DNA of 64,000 nucleotides from Robertkochia solimangrovi (GCF_007279655.1 NZ_QKWN01000002.1:549482-613481); one strand, 5' to 3'. Positions 36,538 through 45,532 are shown, numbered from the stretch's first letter. A program made the numbers and translations. Notes: generated by a model from the letters alone, not told the origin.

Positions 36538-37884
36538 ATGATTGATTATCAGCTGCTTTTTGCCGTACTATGCGGTATTACCATCCTACTCCTTCTAATT
36601 ATAAAATTTCGGTTTCATGCATTTCTGGCGTTGATGCTGGCTGGGATTGTCGTGGGATTGATTGCAGGAATGGATTCTAAATCGATCATCCTGACTATCC
36701 AGGAAGGAATGGGAAGTACACTGGGTTTTGTGGCAACTGTGGTCGGCCTTGGAGCGATGTTTGGAGCCATTCTTGAAAGTTCAGGAGGAGCCAGAGTTAT
36801 CGCCGATCATTTCATACAAAAGTTAGGCGTTAAAAATGCTTCGCTCGCTATGGTATTATCGGGATTTATAATAGCGATTCCGGTATTCTTTGAGGTAGGA
36901 TTCATTCTGATGGTTCCCGTGATCTACGCTATTCAAAAACGGACAGGTAAATCACTGCTTTTATATGCCATTCCACTGCTGTCAGGTCTTGCTGTCACTC
37001 ATGCTTTTATTCCTCCGACACCCGGCCCGATTGCAGTAGCCGACATCATTGGCGTCGATCTGGGTACCGTTATCATTACCGGGTTAATCGCCGGGATTCC
37101 GGCGGCCCTATTGAGCGGTTTATACTTTGGAAAATATATCGGGAAAAAGATCATGATTGAAGTACCTTTTGAAATGAAAGCGGAAAAAGAAATCGACAAT
37201 GGTACACTACCCGGATTCGGAATCGTAGCTTCGATCATTCTAATTCCTATGCTGCTAATCCTTGGAAATACATTTGTGAGCAGCGGACTGTTATCAGGGG
37301 TGCCTAAATTTCTTATTGATTTTCTTGATATTGCAGGTCATCCGTTCGGCGCCTTGATCATTGCAAATCTCATCGCTTGGTATGCCCTTGGTATCCGACG
37401 AAAATTCACGGCTAAACAATTGTTAGATATTACTTCGCAAGCTATGGCACCGGCCGGTCTCATTATACTGATCACTGGTGCTGGTGGGGTATTCAAACAA
37501 TTCCTTATGAATACCGGCGCCGGAAAAATGCTTGCTGAAACATTGGCCGAGAGTGGATTTCCTATCGTTCTGTTCGCATTTATAATCGCTGCACTGGTGC
37601 GAGTGATCCAGGGCTCCGCGACCGTTGCCATGATCACAGCTGCCGGTATGGTTGCCCCAATTATTGAACCCGGAAGCATCTCGGCTTTCGGACTTGGATG
37701 CCTTGTAACTTCAATAGCTTCCGGAGCTTCCATTTTTTCACATGTAAACGATAGCGGATTCTGGTTGGTAAGCCAATATCTGGGCTTAACGGAGAAGCAG
37801 ACTTTCGCATCCTGGAGTATGATGACTGTGATTCTGGCGATTACCGGACTAATCGCCTCTTTTCTGATGTTCTTATGGGCTTAA
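36538..37884 (+). CDS. gntP: gluconate:proton symporter, GntP family
   Basis: This 448-aa inner-membrane permease has about 12-14 hydrophobic segments. Family motifs seen are GLGAMFGAILESSGGA (about 76-91), VFFEVGFILMVPV and the end-loop HVNDSGFWLVSQYLG (about 401-415), typical of GntP. It is 12 bp downstream of the kinase/dehydrogenase fusion and surely cotranscribed, giving a two-gene uptake and oxidation route for gluconate. No GntR-type regulator is adjacent. It ends at a bidirectional terminator. Confidence 0.92.
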   Translation: MIDYQLLFAVLCGITILLLLIIKFRFHAFLALMLAGIVVGLIAGMDSKSIILTIQEGMGSTLGFVATVVGLGAMFGAILESSGGARVIADHFIQKLGVKNASLAMVLSGFIIAIPVFFEVGFILMVPVIYAIQKRTGKSLLLYAIPLLSGLAVTHAFIPPTPGPIAVADIIGVDLGTVIITGLIAGIPAALLSGLYFGKYIGKKIMIEVPFEMKAEKEIDNGTLPGFGIVASIILIPMLLILGNTFVSSGLLSGVPKFLIDFLDIAGHPFGALIIANLIAWYALGIRRKFTAKQLLDITSQAMAPAGLIILITGAGGVFKQFLMNTGAGKMLAETLAESGFPIVLFAFIIAALVRVIQGSATVAMITAAGMVAPIIEPGSISAFGLGCLVTSIASGASIFSHVNDSGFWLVSQYLGLTEKQTFASWSMMTVILAITGLIASFLMFLWA

Positions 37885-37885
37885 A

Positions 37886-37916
37886 CAAAAAAAACACCGC
37901 AATTGCGGTGTTTCCT
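37886..37916 (+). terminator. bidirectional terminator after gntP
   Basis: AACACCGC (37893-37900), loop AATT, GCGGTGTT (37905-37912), with an A-run on the left and TTTCCTTT on the right. Confidence 0.85.
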
Positions 37917-37935
37917 TTATCTATTTCACGAATTA

Positions 37936-38838
37936 TTATTTCAATTCAAACTGAGCTGAACCTAATTCATTAAGGTTTTGATCATAAACTACAACCGTAT
38001 AATTTCCTTCAGGGAAATCAGAACCCGGTTTGTTGATAAAGTCACATACATCCAGAACGGAGTTCTCATAGTAGAAACTTGAAGCCTTACTATAGGTAAT
38101 GCTAACTGCCTCTGCTTCATCGGTAGCCTCTTTTGCAGCAACAGCACGCTCTCCCATAATGGTTCCGGAAGGATCAGAAACCTGAATGTAAAATTGTTTT
38201 GCACCCGGCTTCGCAATTCTGTTAGATGCTACAGTATAACAAATTCTTATCTTATCAGCTCTTCTGTTATTGGTTACGGTAACAAGTTTTCCACTGCTAC
38301 GTTCTTTCACTGCTTCTACAGTAAATTTACTTAGTCCAAGAGCTGAACCACTCTCTACAACTTTAGCAAGCTGTGTGTTCTGTACCAATAAAGAATCGGT
38401 GAACATCGATTGTTCTTCCAAAGCAACTTTAGTACTATCGATCTCCATAGCAAGAAGCGTGTTCGACGTTCTTAGGGAATCATTCTGTGCAAGCAGGTAT
38501 TCTCTTTCCTTGGTCAATTGACGAACTTGTCTTCTATATCTTGACAAGGCATCGATATCCGCTCTCATCGTCTTCACAGAATCAATGTAAGTAGCGATTT
38601 TATTTCTTGCTTCTACCAATTCTGCATTAGCGGCTTCACTATCAGAGATAGCACGATCATAATCTGATTTCAGATTATTGAGATCTTCAATTACCAAATC
38701 CTTTTCGCGATTAAGCTTTTTAGTGGTTTCCTGCTTATCACCATAAAGGGTGATCGTATAGATCAAAAGACCCACAAAGGCTACACCGAGTAGTCCTGCG
38801 ATCACTTTTAAACTGTTATTACTTTTTGTCTCAGTCAT
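37936..38838 (-). CDS. membrane-anchored coiled-coil protein
   Basis: A 300-aa protein without a recognised function. A single hydrophobic helix lies at about 11-32 (LKVIAGLLGVAFVGLLIYTI), followed by a long coiled coil at about 37-155 rich in Glu/Asp/Lys/Leu. The C-terminal domain of about 125 residues is beta-rich and likely globular (SKFTVEAVKERSSGK... to GSAQFELK). Topology suggests an inner-membrane anchor with the coiled coil and head outside the cytoplasm. Similar flavobacterial proteins have been labelled chromosome partitioning ParA, but there is no Walker motif here, so that label is wrong. It is convergent with gntP and divergent from the arginase-like gene. Confidence 0.72.
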   Translation of the reverse strand: MTETKSNNSLKVIAGLLGVAFVGLLIYTITLYGDKQETTKKLNREKDLVIEDLNNLKSDYDRAISDSEAANAELVEARNKIATYIDSVKTMRADIDALSRYRRQVRQLTKEREYLLAQNDSLRTSNTLLAMEIDSTKVALEEQSMFTDSLLVQNTQLAKVVESGSALGLSKFTVEAVKERSSGKLVTVTNNRRADKIRICYTVASNRIAKPGAKQFYIQVSDPSGTIMGERAVAAKEATDEAEAVSITYSKASSFYYENSVLDVCDFINKPGSDFPEGNYTVVVYDQNLNELGSAQFELK

Positions 38839-38969
38839 AATTTGTTATTTATATTAATTTGGGTATCACAATTTAAACAAACTTTTTTAAATTGGCCTAC
38901 GGTATTATATACGAGCGAAAACTATTTTTAGATTATTTTCGCATGCATTTAACAATAATTTAAATACAA

Positions 38970-39986
38970 ATGCCCTCATTATTAACCACTTACACATTAA
39001 AGTCTGTACTTTCTCTGACAGAAAGCAAATCGGGAGAAAAAAAATTAGGGGAAATAGTGGAATTATTGAACCCTGATGACTCGTTGGAACACACTCTTGC
39101 TGATTCTCAGGCAAAATATGTGATGTTTGGTATCCCCGAGGATCTCGGCATTTTGGCTAACGAAGGTACAGAAGGCTCCAGAAATACCTGGGAAGCCACA
39201 CTTAAGGCATTTGTAAACCTTCAGGGCAACAGTTTTATCAAGGCCCCCAAGGTACTTTTACTAGGCCATATGAATCTCAAAAAATACCTGGATGAGATCG
39301 ATGCTCTCGATGGTAAGGATAAAACCGATGCCGCAGCAGACCTTACGGTCCAGCTGGATAAAGAAGTTACAAACTTGGTACACCAGATCGTTGCCAGCGG
39401 TAAAAAGCCAATCATCATCGGTGGTGGCCAGAATAATTCTTATGGTATCATCAAGGGTTCTTCCCTTGCTATGGGTGGCGCAATAAACGCGATTAATATC
39501 TCTCCGGTCGCCGGATTCAGAAAAAGAAATCATCGACATCATAAGAATGGATTCTCATATGCCTTTTATGAAGGTTTTCTCAACAGATATGCCTTATTCG
39601 GTATGCAGGAGAATCATGTTCCTAAAAAGGTGATCAAAAGGATTAAAAATGAAGATCGGATAAAAATCACAACGTATGAGGATCTTTTTATTCGAAGAGA
39701 GAAAGGTTTCGACTATGAGCTACTGGACATGACCGATTTCATCAAACCGAATGCCTTCGGGGTGGAGATAGCATTTAATGTTATCCCGATCGCTTCCCTT
39801 ACCTCAAAGGCTGTTTCAGGATTTGATCTGGATACCGTTCGACACATGGTCTATAAGTTGTCTAAACCCAAAAATGCTATATATCTGCATATATCAGAAG
39901 CTCCTATCGATACAAATGATCAGATTTCTGCGGAAAGAACCGGGAATGCGATTGCAACCCTGATCTCTGATTTCATCAGAAAATAG
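38970..39986 (+). CDS. arginase/formimidoylglutamase-fold protein lacking all metal ligands
   Basis: A 338-aa ureohydrolase-fold protein. Flavobacterial formimidoylglutamase-type enzymes have GGGHNN, NFDAHSDFR and EIDLD as the dimanganese site. The aligned positions here are GGGQNN (Gln154 for His), NISPVAGFR (Ser178, Val180, Gly182 for Asp, His, Asp) and EIAFN (Ala268, Asn270 for Asp, Asp). All six ligands are therefore lost while the surrounding scaffold (KPIIIGGGQNNSYGIIKG, NGFSYAFYEG, YLHISEAP) is intact and the frame is full length. It cannot act as an Mn-dependent ureohydrolase; a binding or structural role is inferred. Gene annotation as formimidoylglutamase would mislead. It stands alone, downstream of a 131-bp divergent promoter region. 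Confidence 0.85.
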   Translation: MPSLLTTYTLKSVLSLTESKSGEKKLGEIVELLNPDDSLEHTLADSQAKYVMFGIPEDLGILANEGTEGSRNTWEATLKAFVNLQGNSFIKAPKVLLLGHMNLKKYLDEIDALDGKDKTDAAADLTVQLDKEVTNLVHQIVASGKKPIIIGGGQNNSYGIIKGSSLAMGGAINAINISPVAGFRKRNHRHHKNGFSYAFYEGFLNRYALFGMQENHVPKKVIKRIKNEDRIKITTYEDLFIRREKGFDYELLDMTDFIKPNAFGVEIAFNVIPIASLTSKAVSGFDLDTVRHMVYKLSKPKNAIYLHISEAPIDTNDQISAERTGNAIATLISDFIRK

Positions 39987-40081
39987 CCGGTATCAAAAAC
40001 AAAAAGAGGTAATACGTCGAAATTACATACAAAAAATACTACATTTTCAATACTAAATACCTGAATATTCGACTAAAATGC

Positions 40082-40089
40082 TATATTTG
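40082..40089 (+). promoter_or_regulatory. -7 promoter box of the 55-aa membrane protein gene
   Basis: TATATTTG is an exact match, 39 nt before the ATG at 40129. It lies inside the longer frame that starts at 40078, making that earlier ATG unlikely. Confidence 0.45.
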
Positions 40090-40128
40090 AAGGTAAAGAA
40101 ACCCAAATTTTACCTAAATCTACTACCA

Positions 40129-40296
40129 ATGATAACGCTAATTCAGGAAATAAACGTCCTTAGAATTACTTCATTGCTCTCTACAGGATTCATTATATGC
40201 CTTGTTATCCTGGGTGTTGCACTGTATCGCAATTTGAAGTTAAAAGCTGAAAACAATAAGCTCAAGGCTCGTTTAAGTACCACTGCAAAAATTTAA
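40129..40296 (+). CDS. small single-pass membrane protein, 55 aa
   Basis: An unrecognised 55-aa protein: a hydrophobic helix at about 12-31 (SLLSTGFIICLVILGVALYR) followed by a Lys/Asn/Leu/Glu-rich amphipathic tail (about 32-55) that may form a short coiled coil. The ATG at 40129 is favoured because an exact -7 box lies at 40082-40089. The topology is one membrane helix with a basic cytoplasmic tail. It is isolated between the arginase-fold gene and the MBL-fold gene and has no recognisable terminator, only a 7-bp hairpin at 40313-40333. Confidence 0.5.
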   Translation: MITLIQEINVLRITSLLSTGFIICLVILGVALYRNLKLKAENNKLKARLSTTAKI

Positions 40297-40312
40297 ATCG
40301 GAACTTTCCATT

Positions 40313-40376
40313 TTACATCTTAATGGGATGTAAGAATCACCTGGTCAGTATTATTCTGTATTTTCAATAAAATACA
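40313..40376. repeat. two intergenic hairpins
   Basis: TTACATC/GATGTAA (40313-40319 / 40327-40333) and TGTATTTT/AAAATACA (40357-40364 / 40369-40376, loop CAAT) are perfect 7-bp and 8-bp inverted repeats in the 160-bp gap before the MBL-fold gene. Neither is followed by a clear T-run. Confidence 0.4.
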
Positions 40377-40456
40377 CGTCTTACCGTACCAAACATTTTC
40401 TTCTCCAGATTATAAGGTCGATCATTTTTCGTACTTTTAAGATAAAACGTTCCATT

Positions 40457-41200
40457 ATGAAAATCATTTTACATTTATCGCTATTACTGATCTGTATTGG
40501 ATTAAAGGCACAAATCGCTGAAGGTGATAAGATCGGTGACTTGCATATACAGCCTGTTTATCATGGTTCTCTGGCTCTCGAGTATTCCGGCAAGAGTATC
40601 TATATCGATCCGTATGGAGGGGCTGCCCTCTATGAATCACTGCCATCACCCGACATAATTCTTATCACAGACATTCACGGAGATCATTACGATACAGCGA
40701 CATTGGAGGCTATCGATCCTGAAAATTCATTGATCATTGCGCCAAAAGCAGTCTATGATAAGATGAATGATACGATGAAAGAACAAACGGTAGTACTCAA
40801 TAATGGCGATTCAAAAGACGCTGAAGGTATTACTATAAAAGCCATCCCCATGTATAATCTTCCGGAAGCGGATGATGCACCTCATGTAAAAGGACGCGGA
40901 AATGGTTATGTGTTAACCTTAGGGAAAACCACTGTCTATATAAGTGGTGACACAGAAGGTATTCCTGAAATGAGAAACCTGAAGGGTATCGATATAGCCT
41001 TTGTTTGCATGAACCTTCCCTATACGATGGATGTCGATCAGGCGGCTGATGCCGTACTTGAATTCAAGCCTGGAATTGTCTATCCCTATCATTATCGCGG
41101 GAGACCGGATATGAGTGATGTAGCGACCTTTAAAAAAATAGTCAATGACAACGACCCAAACATCGAGGTCCGTTTGAAAGATTGGTATCCAAAATCTTAA
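40457..41200 (+). CDS. exported MBL-fold metal-dependent hydrolase (UlaG-like)
   Basis: A 247-aa protein with a signal peptide (about 1-18, ..CIGLKAQ) and a metallo-beta-lactamase fold. The metal motif appears as TDIHGDHYD (about 71-79), with YISGDTEGIPEM supplying a later Asp and YPYHYRG a His. This is the pattern of the UlaG/lactonase-like beta-lactamase superfamily. The export signal makes it periplasmic, unlike UlaG; its substrate is unknown. It is transcribed alone and ends at a bidirectional terminator shared with ettA. Confidence 0.83.
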   Translation: MKIILHLSLLLICIGLKAQIAEGDKIGDLHIQPVYHGSLALEYSGKSIYIDPYGGAALYESLPSPDIILITDIHGDHYDTATLEAIDPENSLIIAPKAVYDKMNDTMKEQTVVLNNGDSKDAEGITIKAIPMYNLPEADDAPHVKGRGNGYVLTLGKTTVYISGDTEGIPEMRNLKGIDIAFVCMNLPYTMDVDQAADAVLEFKPGIVYPYHYRGRPDMSDVATFKKIVNDNDPNIEVRLKDWYPKS

Positions 41201-41202
41201 AT

Positions 41203-41236
41203 AAAAAAAGCCGTGACTGAATCACGGCTTTTTAAT
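41203..41236 (+). terminator. bidirectional terminator between the MBL gene and ettA
   Basis: AAAGCCGTGA (41207-41216) pairs with TCACGGCTTT (41222-41231), with an A-run before and TTTAATTT after. Confidence 0.88.
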
Positions 41237-42931
41237 TTAGTCTCTGATGAGCTTTTTATATTTAATACGTTTCGGAGTAACATCAATTCCCAAACGTTTT
41301 TTCTTGTTCTCTTCATAGTCTGAAAATCCTCCTTCGAAGAAATATACCTGAGAATCTCCTTCAAAGGCAAGAATGTGTGTACAAACACGATCCAGAAACC
41401 AACGATCGTGTGAAATGATCACCGCACATCCGGCAAAATTTTCGAGACCTTCTTCTAAAGCACGAAGTGTATTTACATCCAGGTCATTGGTGGGCTCATC
41501 CAGCAATAATACATTGCCCTCTTCTTTAAGGGTCATAGCAAGATGCAGACGGTTACGCTCCCCACCTGAAAGGGTTTTAACTTTCTTATTCTGCTCACTA
41601 CCAGAGAAATTAAATCGACTCAAATAAGCTCTGGAATTCACCTGGCGGCCACCCATCATCACGAGTTCCTGTCCGTCGGAGAAGTTCTCCCAGATAGACT
41701 TTTCGGTATCGATATTTTTATGCGTCTGATCCACATAAGCGATCTTCACCGTATCCCCAACTTCGAAGCTTCCCTTATCGGCTTCCACCTCATCCATGAT
41801 CATTCTGAAAATAGTACTTTTACCGGCTCCGTTAGGACCTATAATACCAACGATACCTGCCTGAGGAAGATTGAAGTTCAGATCTTCATATAATAATTTA
41901 TCCTCAAATGCCTTTGCCACATGTTTCGCTTCGATCACATTCGTTCCTAAACGCGGACCATTCGGGATATAAATTTCAAGTTTCTCATCCAATTTTTTCT
42001 GATCCTCGCTTAATAATTTATCGTAATTGTTCAAACGAGCCTTTTGCTTTGACTGTCTCCCTTTTGGTGCCATTCGAACCCATTCCAATTCACGTTCCAG
42101 CGTTTTCTGACGTTTAGAGGCCTGCTTCTGTTCCTGAGCCAAACGCTTGGATTTCTGATCGAGCCAGGAAGAATAGTTTCCTTTCCAGGGAATTCCCTCC
42201 CCTCTGTCCAGTTCAAGAATCCATCCGGCAACATTATCAAGAAAATAACGATCGTGAGTTACCGCGATCACTGTTCCTTTATATTGCTGAAGATGTTGTT
42301 CCAACCATAATACGGATTCTGCATCCAGGTGGTTGGTAGGCTCATCCAGTAAAAGTATATCCGGCTGTTTCAATAACAATCGGCATAATGCAACTCTACG
42401 GCGTTCACCACCGGATAATACACTGATAGGTGTATCCGGTTCTGGCGTACGCAAAGCGTCCATAGCCACTTCCAGTTTGTTATCCAGTTCCCATGCATTT
42501 GTCGCATCGATCTTATCCTGAAGTTCAGCCTGACGGTCCATAAGTTTTTGCATTTTATCTGCATCTTCATAAACCTCCGGCAATCCGAACATATCATTGA
42601 TCTTATTGTATTCATCCAGGATATCTACGATCTCGGAAACCCCTTCTTTGACAATCTCTATAACCGTTTTGGATTCATCAAGCCGAGGTTCCTGAGCCAG
42701 ATACCCTACAGAATACCCCGGAGAGAAAACCACATCACCCTGATAATTCTTTTCTTCCCCTGCAATGATTCGGAGTAACGTTGATTTACCGGATCCGTTC
42801 AAACCCAGGATTCCAATCTTTGCTCCATAAAAGAAACTCAGATAGATATCCTTCAGAACCTGTTTATTGGTATTTGGAAAAGTTTTGGATACTCCCGACA
42901 TCGAGAATATCACTTTCTTATCATCTGACAT
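41237..42931 (-). CDS. ettA: energy-dependent translational throttle protein EttA (ABC-F)
   Basis: This 564-aa ABC-F ATPase has two nucleotide-binding domains. The first has Walker A GLNGSGKST (about 42-50) and signature LSGGERRRVAL; the second has GPNGAGKST (about 352-360) and LSGGERNRLHLA. Both Walker B motifs LLLDEPTN(H/D)LD are present. A charged linker and the short arm typical of EttA lie between. EttA binds the ribosomal E site and gates entry of new ribosomes into elongation when ADP is high. It is preceded 38 bp upstream on the same strand by the CAL67264-type membrane protein gene. Confidence 0.94.
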   Translation of the reverse strand: MSDDKKVIFSMSGVSKTFPNTNKQVLKDIYLSFFYGAKIGILGLNGSGKSTLLRIIAGEEKNYQGDVVFSPGYSVGYLAQEPRLDESKTVIEIVKEGVSEIVDILDEYNKINDMFGLPEVYEDADKMQKLMDRQAELQDKIDATNAWELDNKLEVAMDALRTPEPDTPISVLSGGERRRVALCRLLLKQPDILLLDEPTNHLDAESVLWLEQHLQQYKGTVIAVTHDRYFLDNVAGWILELDRGEGIPWKGNYSSWLDQKSKRLAQEQKQASKRQKTLERELEWVRMAPKGRQSKQKARLNNYDKLLSEDQKKLDEKLEIYIPNGPRLGTNVIEAKHVAKAFEDKLLYEDLNFNLPQAGIVGIIGPNGAGKSTIFRMIMDEVEADKGSFEVGDTVKIAYVDQTHKNIDTEKSIWENFSDGQELVMMGGRQVNSRAYLSRFNFSGSEQNKKVKTLSGGERNRLHLAMTLKEEGNVLLLDEPTNDLDVNTLRALEEGLENFAGCAVIISHDRWFLDRVCTHILAFEGDSQVYFFEGGFSDYEENKKKRLGIDVTPKRIKYKKLIRD

Positions 42932-42969
42932 ACACTTAAATTTAAATTTTAAATTTCAACTTAACGATA

Positions 42970-43152
42970 TTAAACCCTGCCTTTCAGCGCATTAAAAACC
43001 CATGCGATGGCAAAAAAACCAATACCTACGGCAGCGAAACCATATCCGGCAACCTCGGTATATCTGAAAGCGCCCATAGCGATCAATCCGATTCCCACTA
43101 TTATCATAATCCATGTGGCCCAGGCCAACACCGTATTTTTATTCATTCCCAT
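42970..43152 (-). CDS. CAL67264 family small membrane protein
   Basis: A 60-aa protein with two closely spaced hydrophobic helices (about 9-28 and 34-55) and a short basic end KGRV. The sequence pattern NTVLAWATWIMIIVG...GYGFAAVGIGFFAIAWVFNAL matches the CAL67264 family of Flavobacteriia, for which no function is known. A second Met at residue 3 (first base 43146) is an equally possible start. It is next to ettA in the same direction with a 38-bp gap, so the two may be cotranscribed. A one-mismatch -7 box (CATATTTG on the minus strand, near 43195) lies upstream. Confidence 0.78.
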   Translation of the reverse strand: MGMNKNTVLAWATWIMIIVGIGLIAMGAFRYTEVAGYGFAAVGIGFFAIAWVFNALKGRV

Positions 43153-43347
43153 TAGCAGTAATTTTTGTTCAGGCGTATATAAATATTTCTGCCTGCAAAT
43201 ATGCTACAATTTAAGGAAATAATGTCGATTTAATTCCCTGTTGATTTTGTATTTTAGCCCGGAACACCAGTATTTAAAGGTAATGTTAAACAGGGTTCTT
43301 TACGGCCGTGTTACCTTTTCGCTGCCATTTATACGAAAACCAGCAAG

Positions 43348-44976
43348 ATGGATATCAATTTCAATAAGAACGAAGACGCCAATAAACTATTAGTATCCGA
43401 CCTAAAGACCCGATTTGCCAAAGTCAGAAAAGGTGGCGGAGATAAAAGGATCGAAAAACAACATCAGCAAGGAAAATTAACTGCCAGAGAAAGAATCGAC
43501 TTCCTGCTCGATCAGGGAAGTAAACAGATCGAGATCGGTGCATTTGCCGGAGATGAAATGTATAAGGAGCATGGTGGTTGCCCTTCCGGAGGCGTTGTGG
43601 TGGTCATCGGATATATCAAAGGCAGGCAATGTGTAGTGGTCGCGAATGACGCAACGGTAAAGGCAGGTGCCTGGTTCCCGATCACCGGTAAAAAAAATCT
43701 TCGAGCTCAGGAAATCGCTATGGAAAACCGGTTGCCTATCATTTACCTGGTTGACAGTGCCGGCGTTTACCTCCCAATGCAGGATGAGATCTTCCCCGAT
43801 AAAGAGCATTTCGGCCGAATTTTCAGAAACAACGCCCGAATGAGCAGTATGGGAATAACTCAGATCGCTGCAGTAATGGGCAGCTGTGTAGCTGGGGGTG
43901 CTTATTTGCCGATTATGAGTGATGAAGCGCTAATCGTCGATAAAACCGGTAGTATCTTTCTGGCTGGTAGCTATCTTGTAAAAGCAGCCATCGGTGAAGT
44001 AATCGACAATGAAACACTCGGCGGTGCAACTACTCATTGTGAGATCAGTGGGGTTACCGATTATAAATCTAAAGATGATAAAGATGCGCTGGACACGATC
44101 CGAAATATTATCGATAAGATCGGAATGTCTGAGGATGCAGGCTTTAATCGTATAAAACCCACCAAACCTTTAAAAGAGGTTCAGGATGTATACGGAATCC
44201 TTCCAAAGAATAGAACCGAACAATATGACATGAAGGAGATCATCGAACGACTGGTCGATAATTCTGAATATGAAGAATACAAAGCAGAGTACGGTCAAAC
44301 CATCATTACCGCCTATGCCCGTATCGATGGATGGGCCGTAGGAATTGTAGCCAATCAGCGAAAAGTGGTAAAAACCAAAAAAGGAGAAATGCAATTCGGT
44401 GGAGTGATCTATTCGGATTCTGCGGATAAAGCCACCCGATTTATTGCGAACTGCAATCAGAAAAAAATTCCCCTGCTTTTTTTACAGGATGTCACCGGCT
44501 TTATGGTGGGCAGTAAATCAGAGCACGGTGGAATCATTAAGGATGGCGCAAAGATGGTAAATGCAGTAAGTAACTCGGTCGTTCCAAAATTTACCGTAAT
44601 TATTGGGAATTCATATGGTGCAGGTAACTATGCGATGTGTGGTAAAGCATATGACCCCAGACTTATTATTGCATGGCCTAGTGCCCAGCTTGCTGTTATG
44701 GGAGGCGCTCAGGCAGCCAAAGTTTTACTGCAGATCGAAACTGCTTCTCTAAAGAAAAAAGGTATTGAAATTTCCAAAGAGAAGGAGGAAGAACTATTCA
44801 ATAGTATCAAGACCAAATACGACGACCAGGTATCTCCTTATTATGCAGCTGCGCGGTTATGGACCGATGCGGTTATCGATCCTGTAGAAACCAGAAAATG
44901 GGTCAGTATGGGTATCGAGGCAGCGAACCACGCTCCGATCACTGAACGCTATAATCCAGGGGTAATACAAACCTAG
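43348..44976 (+). CDS. acyl-CoA carboxylase, carboxyltransferase beta subunit
   Basis: This 542-aa carboxyltransferase subunit moves a carboxyl group from biotin to an acyl-CoA. Two crotonase-fold halves are visible: the N-terminal half with KLTARERIDFLLDQGS and the CoA-binding MGSCVAGGAYLPIMSDE, and the C-terminal half with FLQDVTGFMVGS and IGNSYGAGNYAMCGKAYDPR. The VTGFMVGSKSEHGGIIKDGAKM stretch resembles methylcrotonyl-CoA carboxylase beta (MccB) more than PccB or AccD5, but the substrate should be treated as unproven. The biotin carboxylase/carrier partner is not in the window. About 195 bp of spacer precede it. Confidence 0.88.
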   Translation: MDINFNKNEDANKLLVSDLKTRFAKVRKGGGDKRIEKQHQQGKLTARERIDFLLDQGSKQIEIGAFAGDEMYKEHGGCPSGGVVVVIGYIKGRQCVVVANDATVKAGAWFPITGKKNLRAQEIAMENRLPIIYLVDSAGVYLPMQDEIFPDKEHFGRIFRNNARMSSMGITQIAAVMGSCVAGGAYLPIMSDEALIVDKTGSIFLAGSYLVKAAIGEVIDNETLGGATTHCEISGVTDYKSKDDKDALDTIRNIIDKIGMSEDAGFNRIKPTKPLKEVQDVYGILPKNRTEQYDMKEIIERLVDNSEYEEYKAEYGQTIITAYARIDGWAVGIVANQRKVVKTKKGEMQFGGVIYSDSADKATRFIANCNQKKIPLLFLQDVTGFMVGSKSEHGGIIKDGAKMVNAVSNSVVPKFTVIIGNSYGAGNYAMCGKAYDPRLIIAWPSAQLAVMGGAQAAKVLLQIETASLKKKGIEISKEKEEELFNSIKTKYDDQVSPYYAAARLWTDAVIDPVETRKWVSMGIEAANHAPITERYNPGVIQT

Positions 44977-45059
44977 TATTTATAAATGCGTAAAATTCAA
45001 GGTTAATATTTTATCAAATCCTTAATTTTAAGTAACTTATACTATTAAATCTTAAAATT

Positions 45060-45482
45060 ATGGGAACTGTAAAAAATCTTAATAAGTGGGCGAATGCTCA
45101 TACTTATTACCCACTTGATCTTTTGAGAATAGCGCTGGGAGTGTTCCTTTTTATACAGGGAACTAAATTCCTTGCCAACAGCCAATATCTCGTTGATCTG
45201 ATCAAGCCTATGCAAAATATGGCAGGTTCAATGATGATGATACATTATGTAGCTCCTGCTCACCTGGTAGGTGGAATTCTTATTGCCTTCGGGTTACTAA
45301 CACGGTGGTCTGTAATTGCACAACTCCCTATTCTACTGGGAGCGGTTATCATAAATTTCACCGGAGAGATGCACACGGGAAATCTCATCATGGCTTCTCT
45401 GACACTAGTGGTTTGTATTTTCTTCCTGTTTTATGGAAGTGGCAAGCATTCTGCAGACTATTATTTCAAAATGCAACAGTGA
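45060..45482 (+). CDS. DoxX family membrane protein
   Basis: A 140-aa integral membrane protein with four hydrophobic helices. The family-typical start LDLLRIALGVFLFIQGTKFL is followed by VGGILIAFGLLTRWS. DoxX/DoxD-like proteins occur in quinone oxidase complexes and oxidative stress membrane complexes; which applies here is unclear. The gene is 83 bp after the carboxylase gene and ends at a strong bidirectional terminator. No partner gene is adjacent. Confidence 0.83.
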   Translation: MGTVKNLNKWANAHTYYPLDLLRIALGVFLFIQGTKFLANSQYLVDLIKPMQNMAGSMMMIHYVAPAHLVGGILIAFGLLTRWSVIAQLPILLGAVIINFTGEMHTGNLIMASLTLVVCIFFLFYGSGKHSADYYFKMQQ

Positions 45483-45496
45483 ATTCGATTTAAAAT

Positions 45497-45532
45497 AAAA
45501 AAGCCGCTCGTGAAAGGCGGCTTTTTTTTATT
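45497..45532 (+). terminator. bidirectional terminator between doxX-like gene and menE
   Basis: AAGCCGC (45501-45507) pairs with GCGGCTT (45517-45523), with an A-run on the left and a run of eight T on the right. Confidence 0.87.

Noticed and set aside
17439..39986. A histidine-utilisation link between hutI and the formimidoylglutamase-like gene
   Set aside because: They are 20 kb apart, hutH and hutU are absent, and the second protein lacks every catalytic metal ligand.
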